In this document: positions 16,721 through 25,800 of the stretch, in pieces | Position numbering within the stretch: the stretch's first letter is position 1 | Layout of the letters: the number at the start of each line of letters is the position of its first letter | Notes under the pieces: generated by a model | What the model was told of the DNA's origin: nothing | Seen by the model: only the letters and a program-made list of their open reading frames with translations | The model's database searches: none | Assembly (NCBI RefSeq): GCF_000959725.1 | Contig: NZ_CP009323.1 | Coordinates: 3,038,001-3,102,000, forward strand | Length of the DNA stretch: 64,000 nucleotides | DNA from: Burkholderia gladioli | GTDB taxonomy: Bacteria; Pseudomonadota; Gammaproteobacteria; Burkholderiales; Burkholderiaceae | Direction of reading: 5' to 3' | Made by a program: the position numbers and the translations under genes

Positions 16721-18127
16721 ATGACGACAATTGCGATTATCGGCGCGGGTTTTTGCGGCGCGACGCTGGCGATGCACTGGCTGCGTTCGCCGCCGGTGCG
16801 GCCGCTGCGGCTGCTGCTGATCAACCGCTCGGGCGCGATGGCGCGGGGCGTGGCCTACGGCACGCGCACGCTCGACCACCTGCTCAACGTGCCCGCCGGG
16901 CGCATGAGCGCCGACGAAGCCGACGTCGACGATTTCCATCGTTACGCGCAGCAGCGCGATGCGCGCCATACGCGTGCGAGCTTCGTGCCGCGCCGCCTCT
17001 ACGGCGACTATCTCGAGGCCCGCCTGACCGAGCGCATCGAGCGGGCCTGCGAGGGCGTGAGCTTTCGCAGCGTGGTCGGCAGCGCGGTGGCCATCGCGCC
17101 GCCGCGGGGTGAGCGGCCCGCCGCGATCACCATGGCCGACGGCGAGGTGATCCATGCCGATTGCGTGGTGATCAGCAACGGCAACCAGATGCGCGGCGAG
17201 CCGCCCGCAGGCAGCGTGCCGCGCGAGGTCCTGGAGAGCGGGCGCTACGTGAGCGACCCGTGGCGGCCCGGCGCATTGAACGGCATCGACGGCGCGGCGC
17301 CGGTGCTGCTGGTCGGCAGCGGGCTGACCATGGTCGACGTGGTGCTTGGCCTGCGCGCGCGTGGGCACACGGCGCCGATTCGCGTGGTGTCGCGCCACGG
17401 GCTGCTGCCGCAGGCGCATCGCGAGATGGATGCGCCGCCGCACTACGACGGGCGGCTGGCGGCGGCCATGCTGGCGCGTCCCGAGGTTCGCCATTACTTG
17501 CGGATGATGCGGGAGGCGCTGGCCGAGGCGGCGATCGCCGGCCGCGACTGGCGCGACGTGATCGGTTCGATCCGCGAGGCCACGCCGCTGCTGTGGCGCC
17601 GCCTCGCCGATCGCGAGCGGCGCCGCTTTCTGCGCCACCTGCGGGCCTACTGGGACGTGCACCGTCATCGCTGCGCGCCCGGGCCCGCGGCCCTGCTGCA
17701 TGCCGAATTCGAGCGCGGCGCGCTGGTGCTGACGGCCGGACGCGTGACCGGCTATGCCTGGCGGCCGGATAGCGTGGAGGTCGCCGTGCGCCGGCGCGGG
17801 GCGGATGTGCCGGAGCCGCTGCGTGTCGCGGCGGTGATCAACTGCACCGGCCCCGCACCCGACTTCGGCGACGCGGCGGATTCGCTGTTCGGCCGCCTGC
17901 ACGCCGACGGGCTGCTCAGGCGCGACGCGATCGGCATGGGTTTCGCCGTCGCCGACAGCGGGGCCGTGCTGGATGCCAGCGGCACGGCTTCGGACTGGCT
18001 CTACTACGTCGGCCCCTTGCTGCAGGCGCGTGACTGGGAGGCCACGGCGGTGCCGGAGTTGCGGCGCCACGTGCGACGGCTCGCCGAAACCCTGGTGCTG
18101 CCGCAACGCGAGCGCGTGGCGGGTTGA
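16721..18127 (+). CDS. FAD/NAD(P)-binding oxidoreductase of unknown substrate
   Basis: This 468-residue flavoprotein opens with a Rossmann FAD motif (IAIIGAGFCGATLAMHWL). It continues with GVAYGTRTLDHLLNVPAGRMSA-type sequence typical of the FAD-NAD(P)-binding family (PF13454-like) and a second dinucleotide motif, VLLVGSGLTMVDVVLGL, near residue 195. Members are related to amino-acid N-hydroxylases, but most have no assigned function. GAGGAAGG precedes the ATG. It lies between the exporter genes and the main NRPS and runs in the same direction, so it is likely part of the operon. No step of the known sulfazecin or bulgecin chemistry obviously requires it. Confidence 0.75.
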   Translation: MTTIAIIGAGFCGATLAMHWLRSPPVRPLRLLLINRSGAMARGVAYGTRTLDHLLNVPAGRMSADEADVDDFHRYAQQRDARHTRASFVPRRLYGDYLEARLTERIERACEGVSFRSVVGSAVAIAPPRGERPAAITMADGEVIHADCVVISNGNQMRGEPPAGSVPREVLESGRYVSDPWRPGALNGIDGAAPVLLVGSGLTMVDVVLGLRARGHTAPIRVVSRHGLLPQAHREMDAPPHYDGRLAAAMLARPEVRHYLRMMREALAEAAIAGRDWRDVIGSIREATPLLWRRLADRERRRFLRHLRAYWDVHRHRCAPGPAALLHAEFERGALVLTAGRVTGYAWRPDSVEVAVRRRGADVPEPLRVAAVINCTGPAPDFGDAADSLFGRLHADGLLRRDAIGMGFAVADSGAVLDASGTASDWLYYVGPLLQARDWEATAVPELRRHVRRLAETLVLPQRERVAG

Positions 18128-18183
18128 GGCCGGACAACCGCGCGGCAAGGGCCGCATGGAATATCTGTCAAATAGGATTACTG

Positions 18184-21100
18184 ATGGACAAGGCAGGGAA
18201 CATCAACGCGATCGAAGCGATCGAGGCACTGCGCGGCCGGCTGGCGGCGCATCTCGGCATGAGCGGCACGGAGCCTGACGAGGACCTCTTCGAACGCACC
18301 GTGCAGACGCTCGAGCCGGCGTTGCTGGTGAGCATCGTGCGCGAATGCGTGGCGCCCGACGCGAAGCGGATCGACGTGCTTGGCTGCGGATCGCTGCACG
18401 AGCTGTCGAGGCTCGGCGAGCGCGCCGCGGCATCGACGCAACGTCCGCACGACAAGGCAGGCGAGGCGATGCACGACGACGCGCATCGCGCCACGCAGGA
18501 TTCGGCCTGCGCGGCCGCGATGCAGGGCGACGCGCCGGCCTCGGCGCCGGAACGCGACATGTGGCTGGCCGAGCAGGTCCAGGATGGCGCGGCCTACCAC
18601 CTGTCGTTTGCATTGCGCTTCGACGCGGCGCGCGACGGGCGTCTCGATTCCGAGCGGATGCGCCGCGTGATCGCGTCGATCGCGGCGCGCCACCCGATGC
18701 TGCGGGCGACCTTCAACGGCGAGGGGGCGGCGCTGCGCCGGCGCGTGCGGGAGGCGATCGAGCTCGACTGGTCCGAGGCGGAGGTGACGCCGGCCGACGA
18801 GGCGACGCTGCGCGCCGCGCTCGGCGCATTCGCGCGGCCGCGCTTCGCGCTCGATGCCGGGCCGCTGTTCCGCGTGCGCCTGCACCGGCTCGGCGAGGCG
18901 GGCGACGTGCTGCAGTTCGTGGCGCACCACATCGTATTCGATGCGCGTTCGCGCGTGATCGTCGCGCGGGAGATCGTGGATGCCTATCGTGCGAACGGCG
19001 GCGGCATTGACGCTGCCACGGACGCAGGCGTTGCCGATGCACCGCCGCCGACCGGCCCGGCCATCGAGGCGCTGCGCGACTACTGGCGCACCCGGCTCGC
19101 CGAGGTGCCGCATCTGCTCGAGCTGCCGACTGATTTCCCGCGTCCTGCCGTGCGCGACGGCGTCGGCGCGCTTGCCGCGCGGCGCCTGCCCGCCGCGCTG
19201 GCCGAACGGCTCGCCGCGCTCGGGGCCGCGCACGGTGCCTCGCTGTTCATGGTGTTGCTGGCCGGCTGGCAGATCCTGTTGCGCCGCTACAGCCGGCAGG
19301 CCGCGTTCGTGCTTGGCACGCCGATGTCGCTGCGCGAGACGGGGCGCGACGACGCGAAGGTCGGCTACTTCGCCAACCCCGTCGTGCTGCGCGCGAGCAT
19401 CGACGACGAGGAGCCTTTCAGCGCCTTGCTCGCCAGGGTGGCGAGCGACACGCTGGATGCCTACGAGCGGCGCGCCCTGCCGATCGGCGAGGTGATCGAA
19501 TTGGCCGGCGCCGCGCGCGGTACCGCCCATACGCCGCTGTTCCAGGTGATGTTCGAATTCCACAACGAACGGCACGACGCCAGCCACGATGGCGGGCAGG
19601 GCGAGCTGCCGCCGGCGGTGCCCCACGACATTGGCGCGGCCAAGTACGACCTGAGCCTGGAGATCGCGCATCACGCCGACGGCCTGGCCTGCATGGCCGA
19701 ATACGCCACGGCGCTGTTCGCGCCGGCCTCGATCGCGGGGATGCTCGAACAATACGAGGTGCTGCTCGGCGAGATCGCGGCGGCGCCGCAGGCGAGCGTC
19801 GCGATGCTCGCCTGCACCCCGCCCGCCGACCTTGCCCGCATCGAGCGCTGGAATGCGACGGCATTCGAGTCGCACGGCAGCGTGCTGATCCACGAGCGCT
19901 TCCAGGCCCGCCGCCGCGCCGTGCCCGACGCGCCCGCGCTGCGCCTGGGCGACGCGATGCTGACCCACGCCGAGCTGGGGCAGCGCGTCGACGCGCTGGC
20001 CGCCCGCCTGCTTGCCGTGACGGGCGGCGCGCCGCGCCATGTCGCGCTGTGCTTCGAGCGCTCGTTCGAGATGCTGGTGGCGATGCTGGCCACCCTCGAG
20101 GCGGGCTGCGCGTATCTGCCGATCGATCCTCGCCTGCCCGACGAGCGGATCGACTTCATGCTGCGCGACAGCGACGCGGCGCTGCTGTTGACGGTCGAGC
20201 CGATCCGCCGCGCGCGCTTCGCCTCCCACGCGATCGAGACGCTGTGCCTCGATGCCGCCCAGCCGCCTGCGCAGTCCGGCACCTCGCGCGCGATGCCGGC
20301 CGTCGCGCCCGACGCCACCGCCTACCTGCTCTACACCTCGGGCTCCACCGGACAGCCGAAGGGCGTGGCCGTCACGCACGCTAACGTGACCAACCTGCTC
20401 GACGCGGTGCAGGCCCGCTATCCGCTCGGGCAGGACGACTGCTACCTGCTGAAGACCAACTACGCGTTCGACGTCTCGGTGCCGGAGCTGTTCGGCTGGT
20501 TCGTCGGGGGCGCCTCGCTAGCGATCCTGCCGCCGGGCGAGGAGGGTTCACCCGACCTGATCATGGCGGCGATGTGCCGGTTCGGCGTCACGCACGTCAA
20601 TTTCACGCCGTCGATGCTGCGCCTGTTCGTGCGGGAAGCCGCCGCGGACCCGGTTTTCCAGGCGCGGCACCGGCTGCGCCACGTGCTGGCCGCGGGCGAG
20701 GAATTGCCGGTCGCGCTGGCCAATGCCGCGCTCGAGGTGCTGCGGCCAGCGGCGATCGAGAACGTCTACGGTCCGACCGAGGCGACCGTGTTCACCACCG
20801 CCTACTCGCACGCGGCGCCCCTCGCGAGCACACGCGTGCCGATCGGGCGGCCGCTGGGCAACTATCGCGTGCACGTGCTCGATCGCATGCAACGGCCGGT
20901 GCCGATCGGCATGCCGGGCGATTTCCACATCGCCGGCGCCGGGGTGGCGCGCGGCTACCTCAACCGCGACGCGCTCAACGCCGAGCGCTTCCTGCCGGAT
21001 CCGTTCACCCCGGGCGGCAAGCTCTACCTGACGGGAGACCTCGCGCGCTGGACGCACGACGGCCAGATCGAGTTCCTGGGGCGCGTCGACCAGCAGGTCA

Positions 21101-22878
21101 AGATCCGCGGCTACCGCATCGAGCTCGACGAGATCGAGACGGCCCTAAACGCCCATCCGCTGGTCGCGGAGGCGGCCGTGGCGGTGCGCCGCGACGATGA
21201 CGGCCGCGCGCAACTGGTGGCGCACGTCGCGCTCGCGCCGGGCGAGGGCGCGGCCGACCCGGCGGCCGCGCGCGAGGCGCTGGCGGCGGCGCTCCGGGCG
21301 AGCCTGCCCGACTACATGGTGCCGAGCGCGTTCGGCTTCGTGGCGGCGCTGCCCAAGGGCATCGCGGGCAAGCTCGATCGCCGCGCGCTCGCCGCGCTGG
21401 CGCTGCAGGACCCGGTCGGCGATGCCGGCGGCGCGCTCGCCCCGCGCAACGCGACCGAGCGGGCGCTGTGGGAGATCTGGCGCGCGGTGCTGCGGGCCCC
21501 GACGCTCGGCGTGACCGACAATTTCTTCGAGCTGGGGGGCGATTCGATCCTGTCGATCCAGGTGGCGGCGCGCTCGCGCCAGCAGGGCATCGCCTTTTCG
21601 GCGCGTGACCTGTTCCGCTTCCCGAGCATCGAACTGCTGGCCGCCAACGCGCGCCACGAGCCTGTCCACCCGTCGGACCGCGGCGCGAGCCAGGGCGCCA
21701 CGGAAGCCAGTGCGGACGACATGCCCTTGCTGCCGATCCATCACGCGTTCTTCGCGATCGACGACCGGCACGTGGATCACTACCAGCAATCGCGGCTGCT
21801 GGACGTGCCGGCCGAGCTCACGCCGGCATTTCTCGAGGCATGGCTCGATACGCTGGTGGCCGACCACGACGCGCTGCGCCTGCGCTTCGCGCGCGACGCG
21901 TCGGGCTGGCGGGCCAAATTCGCCGCGTCGGCACCGCGCGAGGACAGCGCGCGCCTGATGTGCCACGACCATGCCGGACAGGCACTCGACGGCGCGGGCG
22001 CGCAGGCGCTGTTCGCCGCCGCGCGGCGCGCCGTGCGGCTTGCCGGCGGGCCGTTGTTCGTGGCGGCGCTGGCGCGCGATGGCGCGCGCGGCGGCCGGCT
22101 GTTGCTGGCCGCGCATCACGCGGTGATCGACGGCGTGTCGTGGCGCGTGCTGCTCGACGACCTGCGCGGCGGCTTCATGCAATGGCGCGCGCGGGGCGAC
22201 ATCGAGCGCCGCCCGCGCGGCAACGGCTTTCAGGCCTGGCGCGGCGCGCCACGGCGCGGCCTTGCTGGCCGAGCGCGAGCACTGGCTGCGCACGCTGCGC
22301 GAGCCGGTGCCGCCCTTGCTGCCCGATCTCGGCGCGTCCGCTCGCGAGAGCCGGCACAGCACGCGCATCGTCGAGGTCGTGCTCGACGCACAGGCCACCC
22401 GCGAATTGCTCACGCGCACGCATCACGCCTATCGCACCCAGACCGTGGAACTGCTGCTGGCCGCCTTGCTGATCGCCGCATGGCGCTGGCGCGGGCTCGA
22501 CGCACTGCGTATCGCGCTGGAAGGCCACGGCCGCGAGACCGAGGCGCTCGCGCACTACCTGCCCGAGCACGAGCCGCCCGCGCTGGGCGAGACGCTCGGC
22601 TGGTTCACCAGCTATTTCCCGCAGCGTCTCGCGCTGCCCGCATCGCAAGGCGAGCCGGAACTGGCCGCGACGATCGCCGCGGTCAAGACGCAGTACCGCG
22701 CCACGCCCCGGCACGGCATCGGCTACGGCATGCTGCGCCATCTCGCGGCCGATGCCGAGCTGGACGAGCTCGCGACGCGCAACGCGCCGGAGATCGTCTT
22801 CAACTATCTCGGCCAGTTCGACGTGAGCGCCGACGAGGCGGCCGACATCCGGGTGCTGAGCACCGTGTCGCGCGATGA
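18184..22878 (+). CDS. NRPS, first reading frame: C-A-T and first half of an E domain (frameshifted)
   Basis: From the ATG at 18184 (AGGA upstream) the protein opens with ~110 residues of uncertain nature. A condensation domain follows with HHIVFDA (His248-249; the usual final Gly of HHxxxDG is Ala). Next are an adenylation domain (YTSGSTGQPKG from 717, NVYGPTEA near 860), a thiolation domain (GGDS, Ser1121) and an epimerization domain with AHHAVIDGVSW (His1311). Sense ends near 22240, where the E domain jumps to the next frame; residues encoded from there to the stop at 22878 are out-of-frame Arg/Ala-rich sequence. The E domain implies a D-residue. In sulfazecin this position is D-Ala. The pocket residues I read are D-V-P-N-L-A-V-V-F, which do not clearly say Ala. 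Confidence 0.85.
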   Translation: MDKAGNINAIEAIEALRGRLAAHLGMSGTEPDEDLFERTVQTLEPALLVSIVRECVAPDAKRIDVLGCGSLHELSRLGERAAASTQRPHDKAGEAMHDDAHRATQDSACAAAMQGDAPASAPERDMWLAEQVQDGAAYHLSFALRFDAARDGRLDSERMRRVIASIAARHPMLRATFNGEGAALRRRVREAIELDWSEAEVTPADEATLRAALGAFARPRFALDAGPLFRVRLHRLGEAGDVLQFVAHHIVFDARSRVIVAREIVDAYRANGGGIDAATDAGVADAPPPTGPAIEALRDYWRTRLAEVPHLLELPTDFPRPAVRDGVGALAARRLPAALAERLAALGAAHGASLFMVLLAGWQILLRRYSRQAAFVLGTPMSLRETGRDDAKVGYFANPVVLRASIDDEEPFSALLARVASDTLDAYERRALPIGEVIELAGAARGTAHTPLFQVMFEFHNERHDASHDGGQGELPPAVPHDIGAAKYDLSLEIAHHADGLACMAEYATALFAPASIAGMLEQYEVLLGEIAAAPQASVAMLACTPPADLARIERWNATAFESHGSVLIHERFQARRRAVPDAPALRLGDAMLTHAELGQRVDALAARLLAVTGGAPRHVALCFERSFEMLVAMLATLEAGCAYLPIDPRLPDERIDFMLRDSDAALLLTVEPIRRARFASHAIETLCLDAAQPPAQSGTSRAMPAVAPDATAYLLYTSGSTGQPKGVAVTHANVTNLLDAVQARYPLGQDDCYLLKTNYAFDVSVPELFGWFVGGASLAILPPGEEGSPDLIMAAMCRFGVTHVNFTPSMLRLFVREAAADPVFQARHRLRHVLAAGEELPVALANAALEVLRPAAIENVYGPTEATVFTTAYSHAAPLASTRVPIGRPLGNYRVHVLDRMQRPVPIGMPGDFHIAGAGVARGYLNRDALNAERFLPDPFTPGGKLYLTGDLARWTHDGQIEFLGRVDQQVKIRGYRIELDEIETALNAHPLVAEAAVAVRRDDDGRAQLVAHVALAPGEGAADPAAAREALAAALRASLPDYMVPSAFGFVAALPKGIAGKLDRRALAALALQDPVGDAGGALAPRNATERALWEIWRAVLRAPTLGVTDNFFELGGDSILSIQVAARSRQQGIAFSARDLFRFPSIELLAANARHEPVHPSDRGASQGATEASADDMPLLPIHHAFFAIDDRHVDHYQQSRLLDVPAELTPAFLEAWLDTLVADHDALRLRFARDASGWRAKFAASAPREDSARLMCHDHAGQALDGAGAQALFAAARRAVRLAGGPLFVAALARDGARGGRLLLAAHHAVIDGVSWRVLLDDLRGGFMQWRARGDIERRPRGNGFQAWRGAPRRGLAGRARALAAHAARAGAALAARSRRVRSREPAQHAHRRGRARRTGHPRIAHAHASRLSHPDRGTAAGRLADRRMALARARRTAYRAGRPRPRDRGARALPARARAARAGRDARLVHQLFPAASRAARIARRAGTGRDDRRGQDAVPRHAPARHRLRHAAPSRGRCRAGRARDAQRAGDRLQLSRPVRRERRRGGRHPGAEHRVAR
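22238..22242 (+). other. Single-base insertion point in the NRPS epimerization domain
   Basis: Up to the Trp codon at 22237-22239 the frame encodes NGFQAW; dropping one base at 22240 gives AARHGAALLAEREHWL, the expected continuation of an E domain. The surrounding run is alternating G and C (tggcgcggcgcgcc), a place where sequencing or replication slippage is easy. With the base removed, one 2962-residue NRPS from 18184 to 27073 is restored. Confidence 0.85.
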
Positions 22879-25800
22879 CATCACGCCCGATCGACCGCGC
22901 GAGCACCGGCTCGGCATCAACGGCGGGGTGGAGGACGGCAGCCTGCGTTTCGAGATCGACTACGCCTGCGAGCGCTTCGATGCCGCCGACGTCGAGGCAC
23001 TGGGCGCCTGCTTCGAGGCGGCGTTGCGCGAGCTTGCCGCGCATTGCGCCGCGCAAGCGGGCTGGTGCCCGATGCCGGCGGATTTCCCGCTCGCCGGCGC
23101 GAGCCGCGACGAGCTGGCGCGCTGGCACGCCAGCCAGCCGGCGCTTGACGCGCTGTATCCGGCCACCGCGATCCAGTGGGGCATGGTGTTCCATAGCCTG
23201 ATGCCGAATCACGCCAGCGCCTACGTCAACCAGGTGCACATGACGCTCGGCGAGCACGTCGAGCTCGACGTGCTGCGGCGCGCCTGGGAGGTGGTGGTGG
23301 CGCGCCACGCGGCCCTGCGAACCGCCTTCGTCGGTTTCGAGCGCGAGCAGCCGCTGCAATTGGTGGCCGCCTCGGTGCCGCTGCCGTGGCGCGAAACGGA
23401 TCATCGCGGTCTCGCCGCCGAGCCGCGCGAGGCGGCGTTCCGTGCGCTGCTGCTTGCCGATCGCGCGACGCCGTTCGACTTCGGCCAGCCGCCGCTGATG
23501 CGCTTCCAGGTGATCCGGCACGATGCCGGTCGCCGCTTCGTCTGGACCTATCACCACGCGATCCTCGACGGCTGGAGCCTGCAGCTGATCTGGGCGGACC
23601 TGGCGCTGGCCTACGCCGCGCTGGCGGCCGGGCGCGAGCCGATGCTGCCCGCGGCCGTGCAGTTCGGCGAATACGTGGCATGGCGCCCGGCCCGGCCGCT
23701 CGACGAGGATCGGCGCTACTGGCGCGAACAGCTCGGCGCGCGCACCGAGCGCACTGTGCTCGCGATCGAGCAGGCCGGCCTCGATGCGCGAGCGGCCGAT
23801 GCCGCGGTGGTGACCCGCGAACTCGACGAAGCCGGCACGCGGCGCCTCGTCGAGGCGGCACGGCGCAGCAGGGTGACGCTCGCGGCCGTGCTGCAGGCCG
23901 CCTGGGCACTGGTGCTCGGGCGTCACGGCGGGCAGTCCTCGCCGCTGTTCGGCGTCACCACCTCGGGGCGCGACGTCGAGCTGCCGGGCATCGACACCAT
24001 GGTCGGCCCGCTGATCGCGACGCTGCCGGCGCGCGTCGACATCGACCCGCGGGCGACGCTCGGCGACTGGCTGCGCACGGTCCATGCGCGGCACGTGGAG
24101 CGCGAGTCCCACGGCCTGCTCGATCTCGTCGAGATCCAGCGCGAATCGGGCGTGCGCGCCGGGCAACCGCTGTTCGACACGCTGCTGGTGGTCGAGAACT
24201 ATCCGGCGGCCGAGCACGACGCGCGCGCGGCGCTGGGCATGCGCGACTACGACTTCATCGACGACACCCACTACGGGCTGACCGTGACGGTAAAACCCGG
24301 CGCCCGCCTGCATTTCGACATCGCATTCGATCGTACGCGGTACCACATCAAGGACATCGAGATCATGACCGACCATCTGAACGCGGCACTGAACCGCCTT
24401 CCCGACCAACTCGAACAGCCCGTCGAGGCCCTGCTCGCGGGCGGGAGCCCGGCACCGGCGCCGGCATCCGGCGAGGGGCTGAGCCGCACCTGCCGGCAGG
24501 GCGAACTGCGCCTGGGGCGCAACCTGGTGCCGCACCTGATCGAGGATCACGCGGCCGACACGCCCACCCGCTGCGCGCTCGTCTGCAACGGCAAGCGCTA
24601 TACCTACGACGAACTCAATCGCGCCGCGAACCGGCTCGCGAATCGCCTGATGCAGGCCTGCCCCGAACTCGGCACGGATTCGCTGGTCGGCCTGCGCATC
24701 ACGCGCAGCGACCGCCTCGCGGTGGCCGTGCTGGCGATCTGGAAGATCGGCGCGGCCTATATTCCGATCGATCCGGTGCTGCCGCCCCAGCGCATGCAGG
24801 AGATGCTCGAATCGGCCGCCGCGACGGTGGTGATCGCCGATGCCGCGGTGGCCGCCGTCGAGCCGGCCACCGCCGGCGTGAGCCGCTTCGTGTTCGAGGA
24901 GCTGGCCGCGCCCGACGCGACGCTCGAGCACAACCCGGACGTGCACGTGTCGGGGCACGACCTCGCCTACGTGCTGTTCACCTCGGGCTCGACCGGCAAG
25001 CCGAAGGGCGCCATGATCGAGCACATCGGCATGCTCAACAACATCGTCAACAAGGCGCACGACATGCGCATCGACGCGCAGTGCCGCGTCGCGCAGAACG
25101 CATCGATGAGCTTCGACGTGTCGGTCTGGCAGATGTTCATCGCGCTGGCCCAGGGCGGCACGACCTTCGTCTACGACGATCGCACCGTGCACGATATCGA
25201 CGGGCTGCTGCGCCGGCTCCACGACGATCGCATCACGATCCTGGAGGTGGTGCCCACCTACCTGCTGGCGCTGGTCGAGCACCTCGAGGCGCATCCCGGC
25301 CTGCCGCGGCCCGAGGCGATGACCTACCTGATGGTCAACGGCGAGACCATCGACGCCGCGCTGCTGCAGCGCTGGTTCGCGCTGATGCCGAACACCCACG
25401 TGTTCAACGCCTACGGGCCCACCGAGGCCTCGGACGACATCACCCACCACCTGATGTCGCCCGGCGACGTGATCGAGAATCCGGTGCCGATCGGCCGCGC
25501 GCTCGCCAATTTCGACATCTACATCGTCGACGAGCAGTTGAATCCGGTGCCGATCGGCACGCGCGGCGAGATCGTGGTGACCGGCGTGGGCGTGGGGCGC
25601 GGCTACGTGGGCATGGCGGGGGCCACCGCCAAGGCCTTCGTGGAGAGCCCGTTCCCCGACCGCTACAAGGGCCGCCTGTACCGCACCGGCGATCTCGGCG
25701 TGATGCGCGAGGACGGCGTGCTGATGTTCCACGGCCGCAAGGACCGGCAGGTGAAGGTGCGCGGCATGCGCATCGAGCTGGAGGAGGTGGAGGCCAGCCT

